Shown here: positions 1 through 7,943 of the stretch, in pieces | How the letters are laid out: each line of letters starts with the position of its first letter | Numbering within the stretch: the stretch's first letter is position 1 | DNA from: a virus | Length of the DNA: 36,582 nt | Virus record (IMG/VR): IMGVR_UViG_3300034523_000299 | Span: 1 to 36,582 of that record | Direction: 5' to 3' (one strand) | Made by a program: the position numbers and the translations under genes | The notes under the pieces: generated by a model | Told to the model about the DNA's origin: nothing | The model's input: the letters and a program-made list of their open reading frames with translations, nothing else | The model's database searches: none

Positions 1-366
1 TCAGTCGTGACCGACCGGGCTGAACATGTCGCGTTGGCGGCTATCCAGATCTGCCTTGCGCAGGACCTTGATGACCCGGTAGATGAACTGAAGAGAGAAC
101 CCGTACTTGCGGGCCAGCTCCCGATGGTTCTGGCCCTTCCAGTCCTCGTAGATCTGCTGGTGCATGCGCGATGCTTCTATCCGCGCCCCCTTGGGCATGT
201 ACAGTTGCTGTCCACCCCATTGCTCAACCATCCGCATAGCGACATCGGTGCCGAGGGCGTTGGCCGCATCCTTAGAGACGCCGAAGGCTTCCATCGCTGC
301 GACCGATACCTGTTCAGCCAAATCGTCCAGCAGATCTCCGGCAGGGCTGCGGCCTTCTGCTTTCAT
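1..366 (-). CDS. mor: Mor-family late/middle transcription activator
   Basis: A 121-residue protein resembling the Mor/C activators of phage Mu, which bind as dimers to dyad-symmetric sites and recruit RNA polymerase to phage promoters lacking a good -35. The centre carries the family's GGQQLYMPKG strand (about 51-60). A C-terminal helix-turn-helix follows at about 80-103 (HRELARKYGFSLQFIYRVIK). The length is close to Mu Mor (129). It is the last gene of the leftward early operon, and its ATG overlaps the stop of the gemA-like gene as ATGA. No second (C-type) activator is visible, so I infer that this protein alone drives the late operons, probably through the four 20-bp repeats described here. 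The family call is confident; the target sites are inferred. Confidence 0.9.
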   Translation of the reverse strand: MKAEGRSPAGDLLDDLAEQVSVAAMEAFGVSKDAANALGTDVAMRMVEQWGGQQLYMPKGARIEASRMHQQIYEDWKGQNHRELARKYGFSLQFIYRVIKVLRKADLDSRQRDMFSPVGHD

Positions 367-812
367 GCTCCCTCCTGCTCAATACGAGCAATCCATTTCT
401 TCATCTCCTCGATCACAAGACTGGCCTGCTCCGAAGTAAGCCACTGCAAGGCCTGGGCGCCGGTGCGGCCCTGGACGAACTTCACCAGCGAATCCTCCGA
501 AGCGTCCCGCAGTGCTCCAAGGTCTCGGAGAGTCAGCCAGAGCGAGCGGATCTTGCGGGACCAAGGGTCGGCGGCGCGAGTCCTTTTCTCCTTGCCATTT
601 GGACGTACCAGGAAGCCTTTGCTCTTGAGCGCTTCCAAAACCCGGTAGAGGTTTGGAACACTCAACTTGGCGGTCGACGTTGCCCCGCCAAGCTCAGGCA
701 TGCCAGCCAACATCAAACGATAAGTGTCTTCATCCATCTTAAGCTCGCGACGTGCGACATGGATCAGCTTGATCAGACGTAACCGAGTCGGGTTGGATGG
801 CGCCTGTTTCAT
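363..812 (-). CDS. gemA: GemA / Mu gp16-like regulatory protein
   Basis: A 149-residue protein of the GemA/gp16 family (DUF1018). In Mu this family is an early-operon protein linked to altered host gene expression and DNA topology; its biochemical role is not settled. The family start is seen as LIKLIHVARRELKMDEDTYR, followed by the LxxLTxxE-like region and a long charged C-terminal half (SEQASLVIEEMKKWIARIE). The ATG overlaps the stop of the upstream 69-residue gene by four bases (ATGA). The 3' end overlaps mor in the same way, so the pair are probably translationally coupled. GemA next to Mor is the usual order in Mu-like phages. Confidence 0.88.
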   Translation of the reverse strand: MKQAPSNPTRLRLIKLIHVARRELKMDEDTYRLMLAGMPELGGATSTAKLSVPNLYRVLEALKSKGFLVRPNGKEKRTRAADPWSRKIRSLWLTLRDLGALRDASEDSLVKFVQGRTGAQALQWLTSEQASLVIEEMKKWIARIEQEGA

Positions 813-1018
813 ACTTCAGACCTTATCTCGTTCAAGGCTTCGAGCATCGTCGAAACTGGGTCCAGATAGTCCCCCGTAATGACCGCCAGAATCATTTCCT
901 TGCCGCCATTCAGACAGATGTGCATGAGCTCAAACTGATCGACAGTGGACAGCTCGGCATCCTCGATCACCTGTTTGATGGTGCGCTCGGATACGTCATG
1001 ATCGTTCAATAGCTGCAT
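809..1018 (-). CDS. Small acidic early protein, unknown function
   Basis: A 69-residue acidic protein that I do not recognise. It is predicted mostly helical, with no cysteine pairs, signal peptide or membrane segment. It sits between the DUF2786 gene and gemA, with an ATGA overlap to gemA and one base separating it from the upstream stop. Tight packing and codon use like its neighbours support it as a real gene. Small acidic early proteins of Mu-like phages sometimes inhibit host enzymes, but nothing here shows that. Confidence 0.7.
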   Translation of the reverse strand: MQLLNDHDVSERTIKQVIEDAELSTVDQFELMHICLNGGKEMILAVITGDYLDPVSTMLEALNEIRSEV

Positions 1019-1019
1019 A

Positions 1020-1709
1020 TCACACCCCCTGCGTCAGCCGAGCGACCGGCTGGTGGCCAACCGCGTGATGTAGTTGAGCGGATCGGCCAGCCTCGTACCC
1101 GGCGTCACCGGCCACCTCGTCGCGGGCCTTGAGCGTGCGGCGTTTCATCTTGGCTTGACCCAGGTTCGGGTAGTTCTTCGCCATGTATGCCTGGATCGCC
1201 TCGGCAATGTTGTCCTCGACACCAGCGAACTGCTCTACCTTGATCTGCACGGCATCAATCCAGCCGTGGGCGAAGGCGTCTCCCCGCGCTACTTTGGTGG
1301 ATCGCTTGCAACGCTTCTGTGTCGCAAGATAGTCCCGTCGGGCTTTCTGCAGCTGGCGCTCCAGAACCTGATAGGCGTAGCCCGCCAGTTCCGGTGCCGC
1401 TCCACAACCAATGAAGATGAAAGATGCGTGCTCGAACCAGGGAGCACTGATGATGAAGTGGGTCCCGAATGCTTCTGCGCAGACGTGTGCCAGGCGCACC
1501 CGCCAAGCGGGTGGCTCACTCTCCGAGCCTGCTGCGACTTTGGCCTCTCCGGCCATGCTGGCAAGGACGTCCCCCATCTCCAAGTTATATGCGTCCATGA
1601 GCTTGTGGGCCTGACGCAAGGCGATTTCCGCCTCGTTTGGGTTCGAACCCTTGCTCTTGGCCATTTCCAGGCATTTCTTGATCTTGTCGAAAATACGGTC
1701 CTGGTCCAC
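1020..1709 (-). CDS. DUF2786 domain protein
   Basis: A 229-residue protein with an N-terminal DUF2786-type segment (about 8-45, KIKKCLEMAKSKGSNPNEAE then a helix with HKLMDAYNL). After this comes a longer conserved region typical of the phage versions, containing a basic stretch around 135-150 and a C-terminal AGYEAGRSAQLH segment. The function of the family is unknown; these proteins are common in transposable and other temperate phages of Gram-negative bacteria. The start is GTG, one base after the TAA stop of the DUF3164 gene. It probably serves the early, replication-phase operon. Confidence 0.82.
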   Translation of the reverse strand: MDQDRIFDKIKKCLEMAKSKGSNPNEAEIALRQAHKLMDAYNLEMGDVLASMAGEAKVAAGSESEPPAWRVRLAHVCAEAFGTHFIISAPWFEHASFIFIGCGAAPELAGYAYQVLERQLQKARRDYLATQKRCKRSTKVARGDAFAHGWIDAVQIKVEQFAGVEDNIAEAIQAYMAKNYPNLGQAKMKRRTLKARDEVAGDAGYEAGRSAQLHHAVGHQPVARLTQGV

Positions 1710-1710
1710 G

Positions 1711-2346
1711 TTACACCCCCGCCAAGGTCAGGTTGATCGGCAGGTACTGGTCGGTGGTGCCCTGGCGTTTGTAGACCCGGATGTAGACGGCAGTACCGTT
1801 CACCTGGATGGAATCCTTCAGCGCCTGCATCGCGGTCTTCCAGGCCGGCTCGTCGATCTCCACCCGCAACAGACTGAGCACGTCTTTAACCATGAGTTGA
1901 CCCTGGCGGTTGGCCCGGAATGCACGATCAACCAGGACGCGCAAATGGTCGTTCGCCCCCTCCGACCAGGTGCTGATGCACTGATTGATCAACTCGCGGG
2001 CGGCGAGGATCTCCTCGGTGAAGACAATGCGGTCTGCATAGGCGCGCTCGATCTTGTACTGGCCGTCATAGGTAGTGATCGAGACATTGCCCTTCTGCCC
2101 ACCCAGTTGTACGCCATAGCGTTCAGAGGACACGGCTATCAGATCGGCGATATCGGAGAGCGCCTGTTTCTTAAAGTCGGCCAGCAAGGCGCTGATCTTT
2201 TCGGCAGTGTTGCCGAGGTCGCGAGCAACGCCGTCGCGCAGCTTGTCGTGTTCACGGACCTGGTGCTCGGGCACCAGATGTCCAGCAGCGTTCATCACGA
2301 AGCCAGCCGGGATGAGTACGGCCTGGGTTTGTTGGTTATCGGTCAC
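1711..2346 (-). CDS. DUF3164 family protein
   Basis: A 211-residue protein matching the DUF3164 family found in the early operons of Mu-like phages. It opens with PAGFVMNAAGHLVPEHQVR, typical of the family, then has helical and mixed segments including KGNVSITTYDGQYKIERAYA. The function is unknown; some relatives carry unreliable database names. It starts with GTG at 2346, and those bases overlap the end of the small zinc-ribbon gene (stop at 2336-2338), so the two are likely coupled. It lies in the same leftward transcript as the transposition genes. Confidence 0.85.
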   Translation of the reverse strand: MTDNQQTQAVLIPAGFVMNAAGHLVPEHQVREHDKLRDGVARDLGNTAEKISALLADFKKQALSDIADLIAVSSERYGVQLGGQKGNVSITTYDGQYKIERAYADRIVFTEEILAARELINQCISTWSEGANDHLRVLVDRAFRANRQGQLMVKDVLSLLRVEIDEPAWKTAMQALKDSIQVNGTAVYIRVYKRQGTTDQYLPINLTLAGV

Positions 2347-2500
2347 GGGTTGGCTCCTGAGCAGGGGAAAAGGTCTTGCAGCCGCAGCGCGGACAAACGG
2401 TGTCGCTCACCCCGGACTGACTTGGGTGTGGGCGACGATGAAGGTCAGCCAGGACACCCAGCCAGCCACAACGGCGGCACTTGAGGAGTCGATCAGTCAT
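2336..2500 (-). CDS. Small zinc-ribbon protein (54 aa)
   Basis: A short gene reading leftward from ATG at 2498-2500 to TAA at 2336-2338, filling the otherwise empty gap between two early genes. The product has two cysteine pairs, KCRRCGW at residues 7-13 and CPRCGCKTF at 36-44, the pattern of a four-cysteine zinc ribbon. Its ATG overlaps the upstream stop as ATGA, and its 3' end overlaps the GTG of the DUF3164 gene. This spacing strongly supports translation. The cysteine layout resembles small phage zinc proteins such as Mu Com, but no mom gene is seen. The role could be RNA or DNA binding. Confidence 0.72.
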   Translation of the reverse strand: MTDRLLKCRRCGWLGVLADLHRRPHPSQSGVSDTVCPRCGCKTFSPAQEPTRDR

Positions 2501-2784
2501 CCACGCTTCCCCCGTACAGCCTTTGCAGCGCGCTGGTCCTGCAGCTTCTCTGCGAGATAACGCAACTCGCTGTGGATCTTTGCGTAGTTCCCTGCGATGA
2601 ACAGGTCCAGCAGCTTTAGCAGCAGGTTGTTGTGTTGGACCTGGTACGCCTTCAGCTGGTAGATCTGTTCATCCTGCCGGGACAGCTTGCTTATGGCTTC
2701 CTCGGCCAAGGCGCAGAGCTCCTGGTGGCCGAGCTGGGCGAGGCTTTCCGGCGCGGGATGAACTTGAATGGCAGCCTTGGTCAT
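2497..2784 (-). CDS. Early-operon protein, unknown function
   Basis: A 95-residue mainly helical protein that I do not recognise. A longer reading frame reaches 2814, but the ATG at 2782-2784 (MTKAAIQVHP) overlaps the upstream stop as ATGA, the coupling used throughout this operon, so I chose it. The centre (about 25-75) is rich in leucine and glutamine and could form a coiled coil. The C-terminus is basic (KAVRGKRG). It ends with an ATGA overlap to the zinc-ribbon gene. Confidence 0.72.
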   Translation of the reverse strand: MTKAAIQVHPAPESLAQLGHQELCALAEEAISKLSRQDEQIYQLKAYQVQHNNLLLKLLDLFIAGNYAKIHSELRYLAEKLQDQRAAKAVRGKRG

Positions 2785-3095
2785 TGCTCCTGCTCCTTCA
2801 CCAAGGTGTACCAAACCACATCCACCCCACGGATCGTCACGGTCGCACGGGTACGGCTGCCCACAGTGGAATAGCGGATGGAGCGAAGCTCATGGCCGAA
2901 CCGACGCGACAGCAAATCAACGCTCTCGGCATCGATCTTGATACGGTTCTCGGCCAGCTCCAGGCCGACCACCTGAATGCCGCTACTACGCATATCGCGG
3001 GTCAACTCGTTGAACGCCGACAACTTGGCAGGGAACTCAGCGGCGAAAATGCTGATTGGTGGGCGCGCCTGAGAGTGAGTGTCGATGGCTGGCAT
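2781..3095 (-). CDS. Early-operon protein, unknown function
   Basis: A 104-residue protein with no domain I recognise. It has a helical first half and a strand-rich second half (RTRATVTIRGVDVVWYTLV). It lies immediately downstream of the MuB-like gene, with one base between them, and its stop overlaps the next start as ATGA. Being next to the transposition genes and shared by the same transcript suggests an early replicative-phase role, but nothing in the sequence gives a function. Confidence 0.7.
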   Translation of the reverse strand: MPAIDTHSQARPPISIFAAEFPAKLSAFNELTRDMRSSGIQVVGLELAENRIKIDAESVDLLSRRFGHELRSIRYSTVGSRTRATVTIRGVDVVWYTLVKEQEQ

Positions 3096-3096
3096 C

Positions 3097-4278
3097 TCAC
3101 ACCCCCTTCACGACATCGGCAGTGACCAAGGGCTCGCCGATCTGTGCGGCCAGGTTCATGGCAGCCTTGACCAGGTTGCTGAGCGCAAGTGGGTACAGTT
3201 GACTGGACTTGTCACGGCCGCTAGTGCTCAGGCGCTGGATGATCGCCTGGATACCGCACTGGCTGATGACCTCCTGGAGGGGCTTTTGAAGCCGGCCGAA
3301 GCGGAACGCAAGGTGCTGCTCTACGGCGGTAACGGAGATGGGAGACAGTTCCACGATCTCCACCCGCTGCGCCACCTCCCGTACTTCGCCGTTACGCGGG
3401 CTCAGCTTGTGCAGCAGTTCGGGTTGACCGATCAGGATGATCGAGATCAGCTTGGTAAAGCCTCCAACCTCCAGCTCGCGCAGTCGCTTCAATTGCTTCA
3501 AGGTCGGGATGGGCAGCGAGTGTGCCTCTTCGATGATCAGCAGATGCCGGTTGCCTGCAGCATGGCTGGTCTTCAAGGCACGATGCATCTGAGCGAAGCG
3601 GGCCTCAGGTGACGACTTGGTTTTCTCCAGGGGGGCCACGGCAGCCATGATCGCTTCCGCAATATGGGTGCTTTTCAACGTCTTGCCCTTGGTGTCGTTG
3701 TCCTCCATCGCGAGGATGTACGGTTCGATCACCATCACCGGGGCGCTTTCCGCTTCTAGGCGATTATGCAAATCGCGACGCAGCGTGCTCTTGCCCGCGC
3801 CGGACTCACCGATCACCGCGAGGAAACCGTCATGGCGAGCCACTTGATACATGGACTCACGGACGTAGCGGATATCGGGGCTTACATACATGTCTTCGGC
3901 ATCCTGCAGCTCATCGAGCGGATCGCGGAAAAGGCCGAATTGTTTTCGGGTGGCTGGTGTCAGCACCTGTTTGGCCATTAGCATGGGCTCGCACTCCTGT
4001 TCGTTTACTTGGTCGTTTTCGGGTGGGGATGCAGGGGCCTCGGCGTTGGCGCGTCGAGGCTCCGTCTCTTCAAAGGCTGCAGCGATGGCCGCAACATTGG
4101 CGCCGCGCTGGGCAAGGAACGTTTGAATTCGCCCCTGCAGAGCGTTGCGATCCAGCGACTTTGGCCACTGGTTGTGGTTGATCAGTTGGGCGATAGCGGC
4201 CTGGCTCAGATCGACCGCACGGGCCAGTTCGGCCTGTGGGACCTTGATCTCGGCGAGCACGTCCTTGAGCTTCAACAT
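3097..4278 (-). CDS. B: Transposition target-DNA ATPase, MuB type
   Basis: A 393-residue AAA+ ATPase that, in Mu-type phages, coats target DNA, activates the transposase and gives target immunity. An N-terminal helix-turn-helix (about 13-40, ELARAVDLSQAAIAQLIN) precedes a linker rich in acidic residues and proline. The Walker A motif GESGAGKST is at 157-165 and the Walker B motif LLIIEEAH at 246-253. The ATPase region resembles ExeA/TniB as well as MuB. The protein is longer than Mu B (312), mainly in the linker. The ATG shares one base with the transposase stop (TGATG), so the two are translated together. It works with the gene at 4278-6035. Confidence 0.93.
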   Translation of the reverse strand: MLKLKDVLAEIKVPQAELARAVDLSQAAIAQLINHNQWPKSLDRNALQGRIQTFLAQRGANVAAIAAAFEETEPRRANAEAPASPPENDQVNEQECEPMLMAKQVLTPATRKQFGLFRDPLDELQDAEDMYVSPDIRYVRESMYQVARHDGFLAVIGESGAGKSTLRRDLHNRLEAESAPVMVIEPYILAMEDNDTKGKTLKSTHIAEAIMAAVAPLEKTKSSPEARFAQMHRALKTSHAAGNRHLLIIEEAHSLPIPTLKQLKRLRELEVGGFTKLISIILIGQPELLHKLSPRNGEVREVAQRVEIVELSPISVTAVEQHLAFRFGRLQKPLQEVISQCGIQAIIQRLSTSGRDKSSQLYPLALSNLVKAAMNLAAQIGEPLVTADVVKGV

Positions 4279-6035
4279 CAGGCATTACCTCCTACTACGC
4301 GCAGGCCTGGCCGGGCTGGCGCACGCAGTTGCTGGGTGATGGCGTCGAGCTGATCTTCCGGCACGCCGTTGGGGTAGCTGGACTTGAGCCAGGCCATGGA
4401 GTCGGCGGTCCAACTGCTCCCGAGCTGGGCACGCAGCAGCTTTGCCGCCTCGACGTGGGAGAGCGGTTGGATCTCCACGGTCGGCGCGGCAATGGGCGAA
4501 GCAACGCCGCGCCGTGGCATGTAGGACGGCAACACCGTGTCGGTGATGTGCTTGTGCGGATCGATCTCACCGTTGAACGGCAACGCCCGCGCCTTGCGTG
4601 CAGCAGCTGCGTCATCCTGGGATGCGGTCCCGGTGACCAGCTGTTCGATTTCCTTGCGTGCTTTCTGCGCAGGGGTGTCGGCGTGGGACTTGAAGGATTC
4701 GCCGATCACTGCCGAGGTCGCCTTGAAGCCGTTGGCATCGATGGCGATTCGCTCGACCACATGGAAAACTTCCCGGCCGTCATCGTTTGTCATCACCACC
4801 TGGGCGCTGTCCTCATCGCGCCAAGGATTACGGGTGATCAGCAAGGTATCGCCCACCATGACCTGGGGAATGGCAGATACATCGAACTGCCCGCCGCGAT
4901 AGGAAACCTGGAGGAAGTCATTGACCTTCCGCGTTTCAGGTGCGGTCACTGCCAACTCTCGACATACCTCCACGGAGGGCGCCAGCCGCAGTTGGGCAGC
5001 TTGAATGGTCAGCCACTGCCCATAACGGGTACGACGATGGCGGGTATGGACGGCGGTGGCGTTGTGATAACGCATCCACTGACCCGCCCAGCCGTTGATC
5101 TGCTCCAGCGTTTCGGCCTTCTGCAGCTTCAAGGCTGACTCGAACTCACGCTCAACGATGTTGTGGGCTTGTTCTACCTGTCCTTTGGCGCGGGCATTGC
5201 CCACCTTGTTGATAATCAGCTCGATGCTCAGCGCCTTGCACAGGTTGCGGAAGATCGCCGAAGTCATGGCCGCACCAGGGTCAGTCATGATGATGAACGG
5301 CACACCATGGAATGGATCGTTTTCGCCACGCTTCTGCATGCAGCAGATCAACACGTTGCACAGGTTCTCGGCAGACTCGGCGCCCAAGACGTACTGCACA
5401 TAGATAGTGCCGCTGGTATGGTCGGTGATGACATAACGCCACAAGCGCTTGCGTTCGATCTTTTTCAGGTTGGTTGGCTTGCCGTCATAGAACTCGGCCT
5501 GGCTCATGGTCTTGGCGCCGTCGTCGTCCAGATAGAACTGGGTGGAGATCGAGGCGTCGATTTGCCAGACGTGGTTCGGGTGCCGGCTGGCCAGCGAAAC
5601 GGCCGGCTCCGGTTGCAGCAGTTGATCTGGGTGCAGACGGTAGGTACGCAGCGCACGGGTGATAGAGCTGATCGACAGCGGTACGAACTCACCAGTTTTC
5701 TCGTCGACGCGACCGGCCAGGATCTTGCCATTGCTGCGCAGCCGCTCCACTGCACGCTCAACGGTGGAGAGCTGTTTGTTGTTGGCGCGGATCGACTCCA
5801 GGAGCAATGCCGAGATCATGTAGGCCTCTGGCTCGCTTAGTGTGGTCTGGCCTGCGTCGGCACGGCGCTTGCGAGGGGGATTCACAGTGACCTCCCGAAG
5901 TTTTCGATAGATGGTCGGCAGGGACAGGCCCAGCTCAACGGCCGCTGTTCGGCAGAGCTCGGTGCGCTGGCCATGCGGGGCTACTTCCACCGCACGGGCC
6001 AGGTCTACGAGGCGTTGGGTCACAACGGCGTTCAT
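4278..6035 (-). CDS. A: Phage transposase, MuA type (DDE)
   Basis: A 585-residue transposase that cuts and joins the phage ends during integration and replicative transposition. The N-terminus has a helix-turn-helix-like region (about 25-48, ELGLSLPTIYRKLRE). The RNase H-like core shows the catalytic triad: D160 in WQIDAS, D252 in IMTDPGAAM and E288 in KGQVEQAHN, with 35 residues between the last two (DD35E). A Mu-transposase C-terminal barrel follows (about 375-440), then a basic C-terminal tail likely to contact the ATPase. It is somewhat shorter than Mu A (663), and the N-terminal end- or enhancer-binding part looks reduced. It is followed directly by the B gene. Confidence 0.95.
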   Translation of the reverse strand: MNAVVTQRLVDLARAVEVAPHGQRTELCRTAAVELGLSLPTIYRKLREVTVNPPRKRRADAGQTTLSEPEAYMISALLLESIRANNKQLSTVERAVERLRSNGKILAGRVDEKTGEFVPLSISSITRALRTYRLHPDQLLQPEPAVSLASRHPNHVWQIDASISTQFYLDDDGAKTMSQAEFYDGKPTNLKKIERKRLWRYVITDHTSGTIYVQYVLGAESAENLCNVLICCMQKRGENDPFHGVPFIIMTDPGAAMTSAIFRNLCKALSIELIINKVGNARAKGQVEQAHNIVEREFESALKLQKAETLEQINGWAGQWMRYHNATAVHTRHRRTRYGQWLTIQAAQLRLAPSVEVCRELAVTAPETRKVNDFLQVSYRGGQFDVSAIPQVMVGDTLLITRNPWRDEDSAQVVMTNDDGREVFHVVERIAIDANGFKATSAVIGESFKSHADTPAQKARKEIEQLVTGTASQDDAAAARKARALPFNGEIDPHKHITDTVLPSYMPRRGVASPIAAPTVEIQPLSHVEAAKLLRAQLGSSWTADSMAWLKSSYPNGVPEDQLDAITQQLRAPARPGLRVVGGNA

Positions 6036-6038
6036 GGG

Positions 6039-7013
6039 TTATGCCCCCGCCAGCGCTTGGGCGACTTGGGTGTCTGCGTCTTCGCGCATCCACTCCGGGG
6101 TTGCATCCGCATCAGGGGTAGCCGGGATGCCGTACTCCACGCGGATCGAGGACACGGCTCGCTCCACCTGGGCGAGCAGACCCGCAATCACTGCACGATG
6201 GTCCGCACCGTCTTCGTCGGCGTGCGCTACCAGGGCTTCGACGGCTGGGCGGAGTTTGCAGACCACGGCGGCTTCTGCCTCGGTGGCCAGCTTGGTGGCC
6301 TCTTCACGGATCGCGGTGACCTTCTCGTCGACAGTCCTGGCCGCGACCAAGCGGCGGGATTTCTCCAGCTCTAGCTTGGTGTCCTGGAGCTTGCTCGATG
6401 TGTCAGCCAGGACCTGGCTCTGCGCCTCATAGTCAGCATTCACGTTGTCAAGCTGCTGGGCGAGCGCCTCTTTGTCCTTGGCGCTCTTCGCGATCAGCTC
6501 TTCGGCCAGATCAACGAAAGCGTCCTTGTCGCCGGACTTGGCGGCTTCGAGTAGAGCCGACTTCTGGTCTTCGGGGAGCCTGCGGTATTGGCGCAGCTCG
6601 CGATAACCGATGCCCATGCGAGACATCGACTCCAGGGCTTCCTCTCCGAACGCGCGGAGGTTCTTGATGTCATCGTCCACCTGGTCTACCGAGCGGCCAA
6701 GAAGAGAGCAGAACTCTTCCCATGTACCTCGCAAATTTTCCGGACGGTCCGGACTTTTCATCCCGGCCAATGCCCTGTAGAGCCTGTTTTCCTTGACGTG
6801 GGCCAACTTAGAAGTCCGGACGGTCCGGGAAAACTCCTCAAAAGCACCGGCCATTTGGGCCTGACCGAGCAACTGGTTAACCAGGTCGCGCTCCACCTGC
6901 ATGCCTTGGGCAATGTCACCCAGGGCGGTTAGCGCAGTGGCGTCCTCGTGGAATGCTTGTGGGTTGATCTCGGGCATCGGTTGAATCTCCGTGGTGCTCG
7001 CTTTACGGGCCAT
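6039..7013 (-). CDS. Coiled-coil early phage protein, unknown function
   Basis: A 324-residue protein of a type common just ahead of the transposase in BcepMu-like prophages. I do not know a proven role. The middle (about 75-160) has a conserved-looking block around GTWEEFCSLLGRSVDQVDDD and MGIGYRELRQYRRLPEDQ. A long charged coiled coil follows (about 180-260), with an acidic C-terminus. No membrane segments or catalytic motifs are seen. It lies three bases ahead of the transposase. The gene contains a striking pair of inverted CCGGAC-rich sequences at 6736-6758 and 6810-6833. It might be a DNA-binding or nucleoid-type protein, but this is only inference. Confidence 0.78.
   Translation of the reverse strand: MARKASTTEIQPMPEINPQAFHEDATALTALGDIAQGMQVERDLVNQLLGQAQMAGAFEEFSRTVRTSKLAHVKENRLYRALAGMKSPDRPENLRGTWEEFCSLLGRSVDQVDDDIKNLRAFGEEALESMSRMGIGYRELRQYRRLPEDQKSALLEAAKSGDKDAFVDLAEELIAKSAKDKEALAQQLDNVNADYEAQSQVLADTSSKLQDTKLELEKSRRLVAARTVDEKVTAIREEATKLATEAEAAVVCKLRPAVEALVAHADEDGADHRAVIAGLLAQVERAVSSIRVEYGIPATPDADATPEWMREDADTQVAQALAGA
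6736..6833. repeat. Inverted repeat with CCGGAC-rich arms
   Basis: The left arm (6736-6758) contains TTTTCCGGACGGTCCGGACT and the right arm (6810-6833) contains AAGTCCGGACGGTCCGGGAA. They are reverse complements at about 21 positions with one extra base. Each arm also holds two TCCGGA-type sites three bases apart. The arms encode unrelated peptides (around KSPDRPEN and FSRTVRTS), so protein conservation does not explain the match. Confidence 0.75.
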
Positions 7014-7029
7014 TCACTACTTCCTTAAT

Positions 7030-7347
7030 TCAGTTGGGGATGCGGGTATAACGCTGGCGTCGTTCGTTCAGCTCTCGCTGGGCCTTGCTCAAGGCTTCCT
7101 CGAATGCGAAAGACACCTGCACCAGGCGTGGGCCAAGTTGCCAACGGTGGTGATCGTGGGGGCTGCGATCTGCCAGGCCGGCAGTCCGGAGGTTTTCCAG
7201 GGCGCGCAAGGCGTTGTCGTTCGTGCAATCGGCAGCGATAGCCACCTCTTTCAGGAGCATGCCCCGGAACTCGTTACCCGCCAGGGCCAACATCACACGC
7301 AGTACGCGCTGCACCTGCTCCGAGGTGTACTTGTCGTCTCTGCTCAT
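7030..7347 (-). CDS. Winged-helix DNA-binding protein
   Basis: A 105-residue protein with an IclR/MarR-like winged-helix region (about 8-60: EQVQRVLRVMLALAGNEFRG then a helix-turn-helix LKEVAIAADCTNDNALRALE, then the wing around HDHHRWQLG). The C-terminal helix is charged. The frame is open up to 7407, but ATG 7345-7347 overlaps the upstream stop as ATGA, so I chose it. It probably regulates early phage genes or helps transposition; the sequence does not say which. Confidence 0.78.
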   Translation of the reverse strand: MSRDDKYTSEQVQRVLRVMLALAGNEFRGMLLKEVAIAADCTNDNALRALENLRTAGLADRSPHDHHRWQLGPRLVQVSFAFEEALSKAQRELNERRQRYTRIPN

Positions 7348-7823
7348 GGCTGATCCCCCAGTTCGAGCTGCGGCTGGGCGTGCTGCTGCACGTTTCCGCG
7401 GTGCCATGCCAGCTCTTCCAAACCCGCCTGGATGGCAGCAAGGGCAGCAGCTGCCTCAACATCGTCAGCATAAAAAGCCATCAACTGGCCTGTCGCATCG
7501 TGCAGGGTTGTCTGCAGGGCCTGGATATCGTGGGTGCTAGCGGTACGGCCAGCGGGAACATCGATCAGCAGCTTGCCGCCGCTGCTCGCCAGCCAGCGTG
7601 TAACCAGGCTGATGCCGCATGCCTGTTCATAGGCCGGGATCAGCACAGCGGGCATACGGCCGTTGGCGATCCACTTGTAGAGAGTCCAGTGATCCTCCAA
7701 CCCCATCAGAGCGGCGATGCGCTCGATGCCGTGGTTGAACCGTTCCTTGGCGTGCTGCTGACACAGCTTGAGAGCATCACGAAGGTTGTTCGGCTGCACC
7801 CGCTTCCACTGACGAGGACTCAT
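7344..7823 (-). CDS. Early phage regulatory-type protein
   Basis: A 159-residue protein beginning MSPRQWKRVQPNNLRDALKL. The first half contains a helix-turn-helix-like stretch (about 25-60, RIAALMGLEDHWTLYKWIAN then GRMPAVLIPAYEQACG), typical of small phage proteins resembling gene-expression regulators that read host DNA in a one-domain fashion. The second half is helical and may form a dimerisation segment. The frame is open to 8027, but that extension would run antisense through the gene at 7944-8225, so the ATG at 7821-7823 is preferred. The function is not proven; a DNA-binding role is inferred. Confidence 0.72.
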   Translation of the reverse strand: MSPRQWKRVQPNNLRDALKLCQQHAKERFNHGIERIAALMGLEDHWTLYKWIANGRMPAVLIPAYEQACGISLVTRWLASSGGKLLIDVPAGRTASTHDIQALQTTLHDATGQLMAFYADDVEAAAALAAIQAGLEELAWHRGNVQQHAQPQLELGDQP

Positions 7824-7943
7824 TGGAATTGCCCCGTAGCCAGCCCGGATCGGGCTTCCAAACAAAAACCAGATTTGATCCTTGGTAATGTCATTGCGCC
7901 ATGCACAATGAAATCGGGTACATTCACTGAAAGGGGTTGGGCC

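Noticed and set aside
2336-2500. Mu Com with a mom DNA-modification gene
   Set aside because: The zinc-ribbon protein is similar in size and cysteine layout, but it lies in the early operon and no mom-like gene is seen.
4329-5138. 269-residue plus-strand frame under the transposase gene
   Set aside because: It is antisense to the DDE transposase, with no ribosome site and His/Gly-rich shadow composition.
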